A stretch of DNA of 64,000 bases from Variovorax paradoxus (lineage in GTDB: Bacteria > Pseudomonadota > Gammaproteobacteria > Burkholderiales > Burkholderiaceae_C): contig NZ_CP102931.1 in NCBI RefSeq assembly GCF_024734665.1, positions 3,594,001 through 3,658,000 of the forward strand, read 5' to 3'. The position numbers were made by a program, and so were the translations under genes. Numbering within the stretch: position 1 is the stretch's first letter; the number at the start of each line of letters is the position of its first letter. A model generated the notes under the pieces. That model was not told the origin of the DNA. It was given only the letters and a program-made list of their open reading frames with translations, and ran no database searches. Of the stretch, positions 1-8,116 are shown piece by piece.

Positions 1-715
1 AAACCAGCAGCGCGCCCACACGCGTGGCCGACTCGCGCAGCGTCTGCAGGAAGTCGAGGCTCCCCGGAATGCAGCCGCTCGCCCCCTGCATCGGCTCGAG
101 CAGAACTGCGGCGATCTCGGCGCCGTGCTTCTCGATCTGCTCGCGCGCCGTCTGCGCATCGTTGTAGGGCAGCACGAGGAAGTCGAACGGCACCGTCGTC
201 GGCAGCGGCTTGGCGCCAAAGCCCAGCACGCCGCCGTGGTAGCCGCCCGCAAACACCACGATCTTGCGGCGCCCTGTGAAGTGCAGCGCGGCAGTCAGCG
301 CCATCAGGTTCGCCTCGGTGCCCGAGTTGGTGAAGCGCAACTGCTCGATCTGCGGAAAGCGCTCGCAGATGAGCCTTGCCAGCCGGCCTTCGAGCAGGTT
401 GTGGCCCGTGAGGTTGATGCCGCTTTGCATCGCCTCGGCGACGGCGTCGCGGATCTCGGGCGCGGTGTGGCCGTAGACGCCGGCCGTGTACTCGGCGATG
501 AAGTCGGCATAGCGGTGGCCATCGGCATCCCACAGCGCGGCCCCCTCCCCCTTAGCGATGGTCAGCGGAAACGGCGCGTAGAACAGCACCGAACGGCTGT
601 TGGCTCCGGGCATGTAGCGCGCCTGTTCCTCGAACTGATGGCGGCTGGCGGGGTTGCTCTCGGTGAAGCGCTGGTATGCGCCGGCAAGAGCCTGGTCGAT
701 GGCGGCATGGGTCAT
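1..715 (-). CDS. class III aminotransferase, glutamate-1-semialdehyde aminomutase-like (partial)
   Basis: PLP-dependent enzyme of the class III (omega/GSA) aminotransferase family. The 238 visible residues cover the N-terminal part; the gene continues past the left edge, so the catalytic lysine is not in view. Visible are the early glycine-rich turn YADFIAEYTAG near residue 75, the cofactor phosphate region NSGTEANLMA near 125, the GGYHGG motif near 155, and LLEPMQG near 205. The ATG at 715 was chosen because the family-like N-terminus begins there. It is divergent from a TetR-type regulator that probably controls it. Family is clear; substrate (amino acid, amine or GSA-like) cannot be read from this fragment. 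Confidence 0.85.
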   Translation of the reverse strand, partial: MTHAAIDQALAGAYQRFTESNPASRHQFEEQARYMPGANSRSVLFYAPFPLTIAKGEGAALWDADGHRYADFIAEYTAGVYGHTAPEIRDAVAEAMQSGINLTGHNLLEGRLARLICERFPQIEQLRFTNSGTEANLMALTAALHFTGRRKIVVFAGGYHGGVLGFGAKPLPTTVPFDFLVLPYNDAQTAREQIEKHGAEIAAVLLEPMQGASGCIPGSLDFLQTLRESATRVGALLV

Positions 716-763
716 GGCGGATGTCCTTCGGGTGGTGATGCGATCGTCGCTTGCGGCGCAGTT

Positions 764-797
764 TATTGTTCAGTGCTCAATTAATATTGTTTATACA
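764..797. promoter_or_regulatory. candidate operator/promoter between aminotransferase and tetR
   Basis: AT-rich patch in GC-rich DNA. TATTGTTCA (764-772) and TATTGTTTA (785-793) form a direct repeat with a 21-bp period, about two helical turns. A possible -10 for the TetR gene is TATACA (792-797), with a weak -35 TTCAGT (769-774). An operator for the divergent TetR regulator is inferred, not shown. Confidence 0.35.
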
Positions 798-817
798 GTC
801 AACCCGGCTGCCGCACA

Positions 818-1564
818 ATGGCCGCAACCATGACGAAGAAATCGCCTCCCAAGCCCCGTACGGCCGGCCGCCCCGCCGGCGGTGGCGGTCTGACGAAACA
901 ACGCATCGCCGAAGTCGCACTGGCGCAGATCGACGAATTCGGCCTGGGCGCCTTCAGCATGCGCGAGGTCGCGGCGCGGCTCGACGTCTATCCGGCCACG
1001 GTGCACTGGCACGTGAGCACACGCGAGGCGCTGCTGGCCGAGGTAGCCGCCACCGTCATGGCCGAAGTCACGCCGCCGCCCGGCAAGCTCGACTGGCAGG
1101 CATGGATCGCCGAACTGTTCCGCCGCTGCCGCACCGCGGTGCGGCGCCACCCGAACGTGGCGCAACTGCTGGGCGCACAACTTGTGTCGAACGGCAGCCT
1201 GCCGATCGAGCTGGTCGAAGGCGTGCTGGCGGCGCTGACCGAGGCCGGCTTCGAGGGCGAGCCCCTGCTGGAGGCCTACAACTGCGTGGTCGCGGCGATG
1301 CTGGGCTTCCTGACGATGGAGTTCTCGCCCCTGCCCGTGGACAACACCCAGGCCTGGGCCGAGGAGCTGCGCGAGCGCGTGCACACGATTCGCCCGCTCG
1401 ACCACCCGGTGCTCACGCGCAACCTGGCGCAGCTGGCCAACAAGGCCTTCATCCTGCGATGGGATAACGGCACCACCGTGCCGCTCGACAACAGCTTCGA
1501 GCGGCACATCCAGATCACCATCGACGGGCTGGAGGCGTTCGCGCGTAGGGTCAGGGCTGCCTAG
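818..1564 (+). CDS. TetR/AcrR family transcriptional regulator
   Basis: 248-residue one-component regulator. The N-terminal helix-turn-helix spans about residues 25-72 (LTKQRIAEVALAQIDEFG, then FSMREVAARLDVYPATVHWHV). The C-terminal helical domain resembles TetR_C, with a ligand pocket of unknown specificity. Two ATGs (818 and 830) can start the protein; the first is used. It is divergent from the aminotransferase at 715, with only about 100 bp between them, so local autoregulation and control of that gene are likely. The 3' end overlaps the convergent cyclase gene by 14 nt. Confidence 0.85.
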   Translation: MAATMTKKSPPKPRTAGRPAGGGGLTKQRIAEVALAQIDEFGLGAFSMREVAARLDVYPATVHWHVSTREALLAEVAATVMAEVTPPPGKLDWQAWIAELFRRCRTAVRRHPNVAQLLGAQLVSNGSLPIELVEGVLAALTEAGFEGEPLLEAYNCVVAAMLGFLTMEFSPLPVDNTQAWAEELRERVHTIRPLDHPVLTRNLAQLANKAFILRWDNGTTVPLDNSFERHIQITIDGLEAFARRVRAA

Positions 1565-3443
1565 GCCCCAGCAGCTCGTACAGCACCATGCGCGTCTGCC
1601 TGCCGCGCAGCTCGGCCATCTCCTCGATGCGGCGCGTGGCGAGCCGCCCGCCGAGCCCCTCGAACGTCGTCTCCGAGATCAGCGTGCGCGTGCCCAGTTC
1701 CTTGTTGGCGCCCTCGATGCGGCTTGCCGCGTTGATCGCGTCGCCGATGGCGGTGTAAGACAGGCGATTGCTCGACCCGAGCACGCCGGCGATCACGTGG
1801 CCGGTGTGGATGCCTACGCGCGTGCGGAATTCGTGCAGGCCTTCGCCCCGCCACTTGCCGTTGAGCACGTCCATTTCGGCATGCAGTTCGAGCGCCGCGA
1901 TGCAGGCCCGGAATTCCGCATCTTCCAGGTCGGAGGGCGCGCCCCACAGCACCATGATGCCGTCGCCCATGAACTTGTCGATCACACCGCCATGCCGCGC
2001 AAAGATGCCGGCCGCCAGGTTGAAGTACTCGGTCAATTGCCTCACGAGCACATCGGCTTCCATCGATTCGGAGATGGTGGTGAAGCCCTCCACGTCAGTG
2101 AACATCGCGGTGATGCGGCGCGGCGAGCCGCTGGGCGCCAGCGCGTGGCCCTCGGCAACGAGCTGGCGGATGATGTCCACCGGCACGAACTTGCGAAAGG
2201 CCTGCAGGCTGCGCGCCGATTCGTCCAGCGCCTGGTTCAGATGCTGGATCTCCAGCACCCGGCTCGGCTCGAGCGGCAGGTTGTCGAGCTCCAGCCGCCC
2301 GATGCGGCGCGCGACGAGCGCGAGGTTTTCGATCGGCTGGGTCACGAGCTTCGACAGCCGCAGCGAGATGAACAGCGCGATGCCGAGAAAGCTCAGTGTC
2401 AGAAGCAATGACCACAGCACCGTGCGCTGCAGGCCGCCCAGTAGTAGCTCTTCGGGCTCCCAGCTGACGAGTTGCCACCTGGTGTGCGGTATGTGCGACG
2501 TCTGTACGAGATAGCGGCGCCCTTCGTGCTCGATGGAAAAAGCCATGTCGTCAGCGCCGCCCGCCGTGCTGGCGGCGAGCATGTGTGCATGTAGGGCGCC
2601 GAGCACGCCGCTGTCGGGCGATTCCAGCCGGCGCACGGGGTCGGGGTGGTCGCTGCGCGCAATCACGTGATGGTCGGAGCTCAGCAAGGCGCTCTCGCCG
2701 GTCCCCAGCGCGCCGAAGATGCGCACGAGCTTCGACAGATGCCCCAGCGACACGTTGCCGTCGATTACCAGCTGGCGTGTGTGACCCTCGTCGTCGACAC
2801 GTGCGCTGGGCAATGAATGGCCGATTGCGAGCTCCCGTGAGTCGCTCATCAGGAAAGGCTGGGTCCACACGGGTCCGTGCGCCTTCATAGCCTCGCGATA
2901 CCAAGTGCGCTTTTCGGGATCGAAGTCGCTGCGGTAGGCCGAGATGGCCGTCGTAGCGAAGCGCTGTTTCGCATCGCCGCCCTCGGCGTCGGGCGAGCGC
3001 TTGTACTGCCAGGTTTCAGTGCTGAAGTCGGGGCCGCGCAGAACCTGCCGGATGGCTGGGGTCGGGTAGCGCACGGCCATCAGCACATGCCCGTCGTCGG
3101 TGGCCACGTTGATGCTGTCGAGCTCGGGGGTCTGCTCGAGCATGGTCCAGAGCATTTCGGCGGTCTGTTCGCCATCTTCACCAGTCGCGTGCACGCTGGG
3201 AGAGTCGGCAATCGATCGGATGACTCCCTCGGTCTTGGCGAGGAAGGCGAGCACGTTGTCCTCGACCCGGTCGTGGTTGATCTTGTGCGAGGCCGTGCCC
3301 ACCCTGGACACCAGCTTCTCGGCGGCCCAGTAGCCGAATGCCACCAGCAGCAGCGACTGCAACAGCGCGACGGCGCAGATGATGGTGCCTACATCGACCC
3401 TGAAGCGGCGCAGGCCGGAGCCAGCGAAATCCCTATCTGCCAT
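1551..3443 (-). CDS. membrane class III adenylate/guanylate cyclase with Cache and HAMP domains
   Basis: 630 residues. An N-terminal transmembrane helix (about 20-42) is followed by a ~290-residue periplasmic Cache-type sensor region, a second membrane helix (about 340-362), a HAMP linker (VTQPIENLALVARRIG) and a C-terminal cyclase catalytic domain (about 440-600). The metal-binding aspartate lies in MFTDVEGFTTISE, then DKFMGDGIMVLWGAP and YTAIGDAINAASRIE; the lysine of DKFMGD fits adenylate cyclases. It probably makes cAMP in response to a small extracellular ligand. It stands alone and faces the TetR gene. Confidence 0.9.
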   Translation of the reverse strand: MADRDFAGSGLRRFRVDVGTIICAVALLQSLLLVAFGYWAAEKLVSRVGTASHKINHDRVEDNVLAFLAKTEGVIRSIADSPSVHATGEDGEQTAEMLWTMLEQTPELDSINVATDDGHVLMAVRYPTPAIRQVLRGPDFSTETWQYKRSPDAEGGDAKQRFATTAISAYRSDFDPEKRTWYREAMKAHGPVWTQPFLMSDSRELAIGHSLPSARVDDEGHTRQLVIDGNVSLGHLSKLVRIFGALGTGESALLSSDHHVIARSDHPDPVRRLESPDSGVLGALHAHMLAASTAGGADDMAFSIEHEGRRYLVQTSHIPHTRWQLVSWEPEELLLGGLQRTVLWSLLLTLSFLGIALFISLRLSKLVTQPIENLALVARRIGRLELDNLPLEPSRVLEIQHLNQALDESARSLQAFRKFVPVDIIRQLVAEGHALAPSGSPRRITAMFTDVEGFTTISESMEADVLVRQLTEYFNLAAGIFARHGGVIDKFMGDGIMVLWGAPSDLEDAEFRACIAALELHAEMDVLNGKWRGEGLHEFRTRVGIHTGHVIAGVLGSSNRLSYTAIGDAINAASRIEGANKELGTRTLISETTFEGLGGRLATRRIEEMAELRGRQTRMVLYELLGPRQP

Positions 3444-3649
3444 GCAAGTCTTTCTTCATTTCTTGTTCCTGCTCGCTTATCGGCGCGCGCTCCCGTTTCT
3501 TTGATTGGCAGTTCTTCTTTGGGCGCCGATTCTCTCGTGGCCTGCGCACGTTCCACGGGTTTTCCCTGCCTCGCAAAGGCACGCATGCTGTTGCGGCTTC
3601 CCCGCAGGGGATAAACTCCGGCCCGCGCCGTGGGTTCCTCGCGGCGTAC

Positions 3650-3732
3650 TTGCTAGGGGTGTTGGGCGGCTTGCCGTCCGGCTGAGAAAGTCCCTTTGAA
3701 CCTGATTGAGGTAATCCTCGCGCAGGGAAGCT
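3650..3732 (+). promoter_or_regulatory. TPP riboswitch (THI element) upstream of cytX
   Basis: Conserved THI-box segments appear in order: CTAGGGGT near 3653, CTGAGA at 3682-3687, ACCTGAT at 3700-3706, GTAAT at 3711-3715, and GGGAAG at 3725-3730 closing the helix. It lies about 90 nt upstream of the cytX start. A following hairpin (GGCC 3741-3744 with GGCC 3766-3769; TCAC 3747-3750 with GTGA 3761-3764) has no U-run. Control is therefore more likely at translation or by Rho than by an intrinsic terminator. Thiamine pyrophosphate should repress cytX. Confidence 0.93.
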
Positions 3733-3821
3733 GGTCCGGTGGCCTCTCACGTTCTCTCGCGTGATGGCCGCGCCACTGGGGCCCCGCCCACCTGCCAAAC
3801 CTTTTGCACTGGAGCAAATGG

Positions 3822-5162
3822 ATGGCAAACGACAACAACAACGACGCGATCGTCTCGAACGAGGCGCTGACGCCGCTGCCCGCGTCCCAGCGCGTGTTCG
3901 GCTGGCACGACCATGCTTCGCTCTGGTTCAGCCTCGGCGTGGGCCTGCTGGTGATGCAGATCGGCGCCTACCTGGTGCCGGCTGTGGGCACGCGCGATGC
4001 GGTCATTGCCATCGTGCTGGGCTCCTGCGTCGGCGCCGGCCTGCTGGCCTGGACCGCGCGACTGGGCTGCGAGAGCGGCCTGGCCAGCGCCGGCCTGATG
4101 CACGCCACCTACGGCAGCGCCTTCGCGCGGCTGCCGGTGCTGCTCAACATCGTGCAACTGGTGGGCTGGACCACCTTCGAGCTGGTCATCATGCGAGAAG
4201 GCACGCAGGCCATCGGCCAGTCGGTGGTCGGCCCCTCGCTGGGCACCGCCTGGGGCGGCGTGCTGACCACGCTGCTGTGGGGCGCGGTGCTGCTGGCGCT
4301 GCTCGCGGGTTCAATGGTCAGGCTGGCGCGGCGCTTCGTGAGCCGTTTCGGCCTGCCGCTGGTGGTGCTGTCGCTGATCCGGCTCACATGGCAATTCGCG
4401 ACGCGGCTTCAGGCCAAGGGCCTGGACACCTTCTGGGCGCGCCCGGGCGACGGCACGATGGGCATGTTCACCGCGCTCGACCTCGTGATTGCGATGCCGG
4501 TGTCTTGGCTGCCGCTGGTGGCCGACTACGCGCGACATGGCAAACGTAATGCCGGAGGGCTGGGTAGCGCGTTCAGCGGCACCTGGATCGGCTATGCGCT
4601 GGCGAACATCTGGTGCTACGCATTGGGCGTGATGGTGGTGAGCGTGGCCGAGCCCGGCGTGAGCCTCGTCACCGCGCTGCTGCTGGCGCAGGGCGGGCTG
4701 GTGGCGCTGGGCCTGATCCTGATCGATGAACTCGACAACGCGTATGGCGATGTCTATTCGGGCTCGGTCTCCACGCACAGCCTGCTGCCGCGCTGGAGCG
4801 TGAAGCGCTGGGGCCTGCTGCTGGCCGCGCTGTGCATCGCATTGGCGCTGGTACTGCCGATGCACACGCTGGAGCCCTTCCTGCTGCTGCTCAGCTCAGT
4901 GTTCGTGCCGCTGTACGGCGTGATCATCGGGCGGCTGGGCAGCGGCCAGTCGGTGTCGCCGGCCGGCACGCGCCAGATCGATTTCGGTGCGGCGCTGATC
5001 TGGATCGCGGGCATCGCGGCGTACCACGCGCTCGCCAAGTGGGCGCCGCAGTTCGGCTCTGCCCTGCCGACGCTGGCGGCGACCTTCGTTCTGGCCTGGC
5101 TCAGCCGGCCGAAGCTGACAACGGCAGGCGGTGCGTCGGAATTGGCGCAAAGCCGTGGTTGA
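3822..5162 (+). CDS. cytX: NCS1-family transporter CytX, putative HMP/thiamine-precursor permease
   Basis: 446-residue inner-membrane protein with about 12 hydrophobic segments, of the cytosine/purine/thiamine NCS1 family. CytX proteins downstream of TPP riboswitches are thought to import hydroxymethylpyrimidine. ATG 3822 (MANDNNND) is preferred over the upstream TTG because GGAG (3811-3814) sits 7 nt before it. The TPP riboswitch directly upstream and thiD directly downstream on the other strand support the substrate call. Its last 62 nt overlap the 3' end of thiD, an unusually long convergent overlap. Confidence 0.85.
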   Translation: MANDNNNDAIVSNEALTPLPASQRVFGWHDHASLWFSLGVGLLVMQIGAYLVPAVGTRDAVIAIVLGSCVGAGLLAWTARLGCESGLASAGLMHATYGSAFARLPVLLNIVQLVGWTTFELVIMREGTQAIGQSVVGPSLGTAWGGVLTTLLWGAVLLALLAGSMVRLARRFVSRFGLPLVVLSLIRLTWQFATRLQAKGLDTFWARPGDGTMGMFTALDLVIAMPVSWLPLVADYARHGKRNAGGLGSAFSGTWIGYALANIWCYALGVMVVSVAEPGVSLVTALLLAQGGLVALGLILIDELDNAYGDVYSGSVSTHSLLPRWSVKRWGLLLAALCIALALVLPMHTLEPFLLLLSSVFVPLYGVIIGRLGSGQSVSPAGTRQIDFGAALIWIAGIAAYHALAKWAPQFGSALPTLAATFVLAWLSRPKLTTAGGASELAQSRG

Positions 5163-5955
5163 GGGGGCCATGACCCGCGCCGATCTTCACATCCGCACCG
5201 GCAGCCATCGCGCCGAGGATGTAGGCACGCGCCCGTTCGACCGCCTCGGGCAGCGCCGCACCCAACGCAAGGTGCGCGGCAATGGCGGACGACAGCGTGC
5301 ATCCCGTGCCGTGCAGGTTGCGGCTGGCAATGCGCCTGGAGGCCAGCCGCCTTCTTTCGCCGCCCGATTGCAAGAGCACGTCGACCACTTCGTCGCCCGG
5401 CAAATGACCGCCCTTGAGCAACACGGCCTTCGCGCCGAGTGCGAGCAACTCGTTTGCCGCGCCATCGAGCGCATCGACGCCATCGATGGCATGGCCGATC
5501 AGCAAGGCGGCTTCGTCGAGATTGGGCGTGACGACCACGGCGCGCGGGAACAGTTCACGCACCAGCACCTGCACCGTCTCGGCTGCGATCAGGCGGTCGC
5601 CGCTGGTGGCGACCATCACGGGGTCGAGCACCACGTTCTTCAGCTGGTAGCGGTCGATGGCCCAGGCCACCACCTCGACCACCTCGGGCGCATGCAGCAT
5701 GCCGAGCTTGACGGCATCGACGCCGATGTCTTCCACCACGGCCTGGATCTGCGCCTTGAGGAAATCGGGCGGCACACCGTGAATGCCCGAAACGCCGAGT
5801 GTGTTCTGCGCGGTGAGCGCGGTGATGGCCGTCATGCCGTAGCAGCCGAGGGCTGCGAAGGTCTTGAGATCGGCCTGGATGCCGGCACCGCCGCCGCTGT
5901 CGGAGCCGGCGATGGAGAGCACGCGTGCGTAGCGCTGGGTAGGTCCTTGGGTCAT
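5101..5955 (-). CDS. thiD: hydroxymethylpyrimidine/phosphomethylpyrimidine kinase ThiD
   Basis: Phosphorylates HMP and then HMP-P to HMP-PP in the pyrimidine branch of thiamine synthesis. 284 residues from ATG 5955, of the ribokinase fold. Key motifs are GSDSGGGAGIQADLKTF at the N-terminus, LKGGHL, and the catalytic-loop HGTGCTLSSAIAAHL. The family end GHGPLNH is followed by about 17 extra residues, which create the overlap with cytX. An in-frame ATG at 5982 would overlap the thiO start region and is less likely. It is divergent from thiO with 44 bp between starts. Confidence 0.95.
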   Translation of the reverse strand: MTQGPTQRYARVLSIAGSDSGGGAGIQADLKTFAALGCYGMTAITALTAQNTLGVSGIHGVPPDFLKAQIQAVVEDIGVDAVKLGMLHAPEVVEVVAWAIDRYQLKNVVLDPVMVATSGDRLIAAETVQVLVRELFPRAVVVTPNLDEAALLIGHAIDGVDALDGAANELLALGAKAVLLKGGHLPGDEVVDVLLQSGGERRRLASRRIASRNLHGTGCTLSSAIAAHLALGAALPEAVERARAYILGAMAAGADVKIGAGHGPLNHGFAPIPTHRLPLSASAG

Positions 5956-5956
5956 T

Positions 5957-5970
5957 CCGAAAATTATCGG
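5957..5970. repeat. short inverted repeat between thiD and thiO starts
   Basis: CCGAAAATTATCGG, an inverted repeat with 4-bp arms and an AT-rich centre, lies in the 44-bp gap between divergent thiD and thiO. It may be part of a shared promoter/operator or chance. No TPP riboswitch fits in this gap. Confidence 0.25.
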
Positions 5971-5999
5971 CGGTATCGGCAATGCGAAGGAGCACGGCT

Positions 6000-7091
6000 G
6001 TGAGCCTTCCTTTTCAATCGGCCGCCATCCTCGGCGCGGGCCTCATGGGCCGGCTGATGGCGGCAACGCTCGCGCAGGCTGGCTGCAAGGTCGATGTGTT
6101 CGAAGCCGGCAGTCCCGATGCCGAAGGTGCAGCCGCACGCGTGGCCGCGGCAATGCTCGCGCCGCTTGCCGAATCGGCCGTGGCGCCGGTGTCGGTCGTG
6201 CGCATGGGGCAGCACGCGCTCTCGCGCTGGCCCGAACTGCTGGCCTCGCTGGCGCAACCTGTGTTCTTCCAGCGCGAAGGCACGCTGGTGCTCTGGCATC
6301 GGCAGGACAGCGCCGAAGCAGCGCGGCTTGCACGCGTGCTCGCCAGCACCGGCACGCAGGTGCCCGGACTCGCGCCGATGCAGACGCTCGACGGCCCGGC
6401 CATCACAGCGCTGGAGCCTTCGCTGGGCCAGCGCTTTGCGCAGGGCCTGTTCCTGCCGGGCGAAGGCCAGCTCGACAACCGTGCGCTACTGGCCTCACTG
6501 CTCGCGACGCTGCAGGCCAGCCCTCGTGTCACGCTGCACTGGCAATCGCCACGCGCACCGTCTGATTTTTCACCCGGCACGACAGGCCAGCCCGACTGGG
6601 TGATCGACTGCCGCGGCCTCGGCGCCAAGCCCCAGTGGAGCGCACTGCGCGGGGTGCGCGGCGAGGTGATCCGCGTGCATGCGCCCGAAGTGAGCCTGCA
6701 GCGCCCCACCCGCCTCGTGCATCCGCGCTACCCGCTCTACATCGCGCCCAAGCCCGGCAACCTGTTCGTGATCGGCGCGACCGAGATCGAGTCCGACGAC
6801 ATGTCGCCCGCCAGCGTGCGCTCCACGCTCGAACTGCTGAGCGCCGCCTATGCCGTGCACAGCGGCTTCGCCGAAGCGCGCATCGTCGAGATCGCCACTC
6901 AGTGCCGACCCACGCTGCCCGACAACCTGCCCGCCATCCGCCGGCCGCAGCCGCGCGTACTGCAGATCAACGGCCTGTACCGCCACGGTTTCATGATCGC
7001 GCCCGCGCTGCTCGACGCCGCGATGGAGCTGCTCACGCACGGGCACGCAGCCCTCGCAAGGAGCTTCGGCATGGAGACCTCCGACACATGA
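6000..7091 (+). CDS. thiO: FAD-dependent glycine oxidase-like ThiO
   Basis: 363 residues of the D-amino-acid oxidase fold. ThiO oxidises glycine to the imine that ThiG uses to build the thiazole ring. The FAD Rossmann motif ILGAGLMGRL is near the N-terminus, and the C-terminal FAD region RHGFMIAPAL precedes the end. GTG 6000 is chosen because AAGGAG (5987-5992) sits 7 nt upstream; the ATG at 5982 has no such site. It is the first gene of thiO-thiS-thiG-thiE. The thiO stop and thiS start overlap as ATGA. The oxidase role is inferred from family and neighbours. Confidence 0.92.
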   Translation: MSLPFQSAAILGAGLMGRLMAATLAQAGCKVDVFEAGSPDAEGAAARVAAAMLAPLAESAVAPVSVVRMGQHALSRWPELLASLAQPVFFQREGTLVLWHRQDSAEAARLARVLASTGTQVPGLAPMQTLDGPAITALEPSLGQRFAQGLFLPGEGQLDNRALLASLLATLQASPRVTLHWQSPRAPSDFSPGTTGQPDWVIDCRGLGAKPQWSALRGVRGEVIRVHAPEVSLQRPTRLVHPRYPLYIAPKPGNLFVIGATEIESDDMSPASVRSTLELLSAAYAVHSGFAEARIVEIATQCRPTLPDNLPAIRRPQPRVLQINGLYRHGFMIAPALLDAAMELLTHGHAALARSFGMETSDT

Positions 7092-7285
7092 ACATCCTGA
7101 TCAACGACAAGCCTTTCGTGCTGCCCGAGCACGCCACGCTCACCGATGCGTTGGCCGCGCTGAACGCCACGCCTCCCTTCGCGGTGGCCGTGAACCGCGA
7201 GTTCGTGCCGCGTTCGGCGTATGCCGCGCGCGCGCTGCAACCCGACGACCGCATCGAAGTGATCCGCCCCGTGACGGGCGGCTGA
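7088..7285 (+). CDS. thiS: sulfur carrier protein ThiS
   Basis: 65-residue ubiquitin-like sulfur carrier. It ends in the required Gly-Gly (VTGG), which is adenylated and converted to a thiocarboxylate that donates sulfur for the thiazole ring. Family features are the N-terminal MNILINDKPF and the central FAVAVNREFVPRSAY. The start overlaps the thiO stop by 4 nt, which implies translational coupling. thiG follows 18 nt after the stop. Confidence 0.97.
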   Translation: MNILINDKPFVLPEHATLTDALAALNATPPFAVAVNREFVPRSAYAARALQPDDRIEVIRPVTGG

Positions 7286-7303
7286 TTGATGGAGACAAAG
7301 AAC

Positions 7304-8116
7304 ATGACGACCACGAATGACCAACTGGTGCTCTACGGCGAAACCTTCCAGAGCCGCCTTCTGCTCGGCACCGCGCGCTACCCCTCGCCCGACCTGCTCG
7401 AAGCAGCCGTGAAGCGCGCGAAGCCCGCGATGCTGACCGCCTCGCTGCGCCGCCAGACCGCCAGCCAGGGCTCGGGCAACAGCGACCTCGGCAACGGCTT
7501 CTGGGAGCTTCTGCGCAAGCTCGATGTACCGGTGCTGCCCAACACCGCCGGCTGCCACAGCGTGCAGGAAGTTATCGCCACCGCTCAGATGGCGCGCGAG
7601 CTGTTCGACACGCCGTGGATCAAGCTCGAGCTGATCGGCGACGACTACACGCTGCAGCCCGACACGCTGAACCTTGTCGATGCCGCGTCGCAGCTGATCC
7701 GCGACGGCTTCAAGGTGCTGCCCTATTGCACCGAAGACCTGGTGCTGTGCCAGCGGCTGGTCGATGTCGGCTGCCAGGCGGTGATGCCCTGGGCCGCGCC
7801 CATCGGCACCGGCCGCGGGCCGGTCAACCCCTATGCGCTGCAGGTGCTGCGCGACCGGCTGAAGGTGCCGATGCTGGTCGATGCGGGCCTGGGCCTGCCG
7901 TCGCACGCCTGCCAGGTGATGGAATGGGGCTACGACGGCGTGCTGCTCAACACGGCCGTCGCGCTCGCGCAAGACCCGGTCGCGATGGCCGGCGCCTTCG
8001 CCGACGCGGTGCAGGCCGGCCGCACGGCATACCGTGCCGGCGCCATGGCTGCTCAGGACGCAGCGCAGCCCAGCACGCCCGTGCTCGGCACGCCTTTCTG
8101 GCACCACGCGCCATGA
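7304..8116 (+). CDS. thiG: thiazole synthase ThiG
   Basis: TIM-barrel enzyme that joins deoxyxylulose phosphate, ThiS thiocarboxylate and dehydroglycine into the thiazole phosphate moiety. 270 residues. The Schiff-base lysine lies in IKLELIGDD, and the phosphate-binding segment is [15 protein letters not shown] 7304 is preferred because GGAG (7291-7294) lies 9 nt upstream. TTG 7286 and ATG 7289 are in frame but lack a site. The stop overlaps the thiE start as ATGA. Confidence 0.97.
   Translation: MTTTNDQLVLYGETFQSRLLLGTARYPSPDLLEAAVKRAKPAMLTASLRRQTASQGSGNSDLGNGFWELLRKLDVPVLPNTAGCHSVQEVIATAQMARELFDTPWIKLELIGDDYTLQPDTLNLVDAASQLIRDGFKVLPYCTEDLVLCQRLVDVGCQAVMPWAAPIGTGRGPVNPYALQVLRDRLKVPMLVDAGLGLPSHACQVMEWGYDGVLLNTAVALAQDPVAMAGAFADAVQAGRTAYRAGAMAAQDAAQPSTPVLGTPFWHHAP

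Noticed and set aside
5131..6003. 290-codon plus-strand frame
   Set aside because: Antisense to thiD; no domain, and it overlaps the divergent promoter region.
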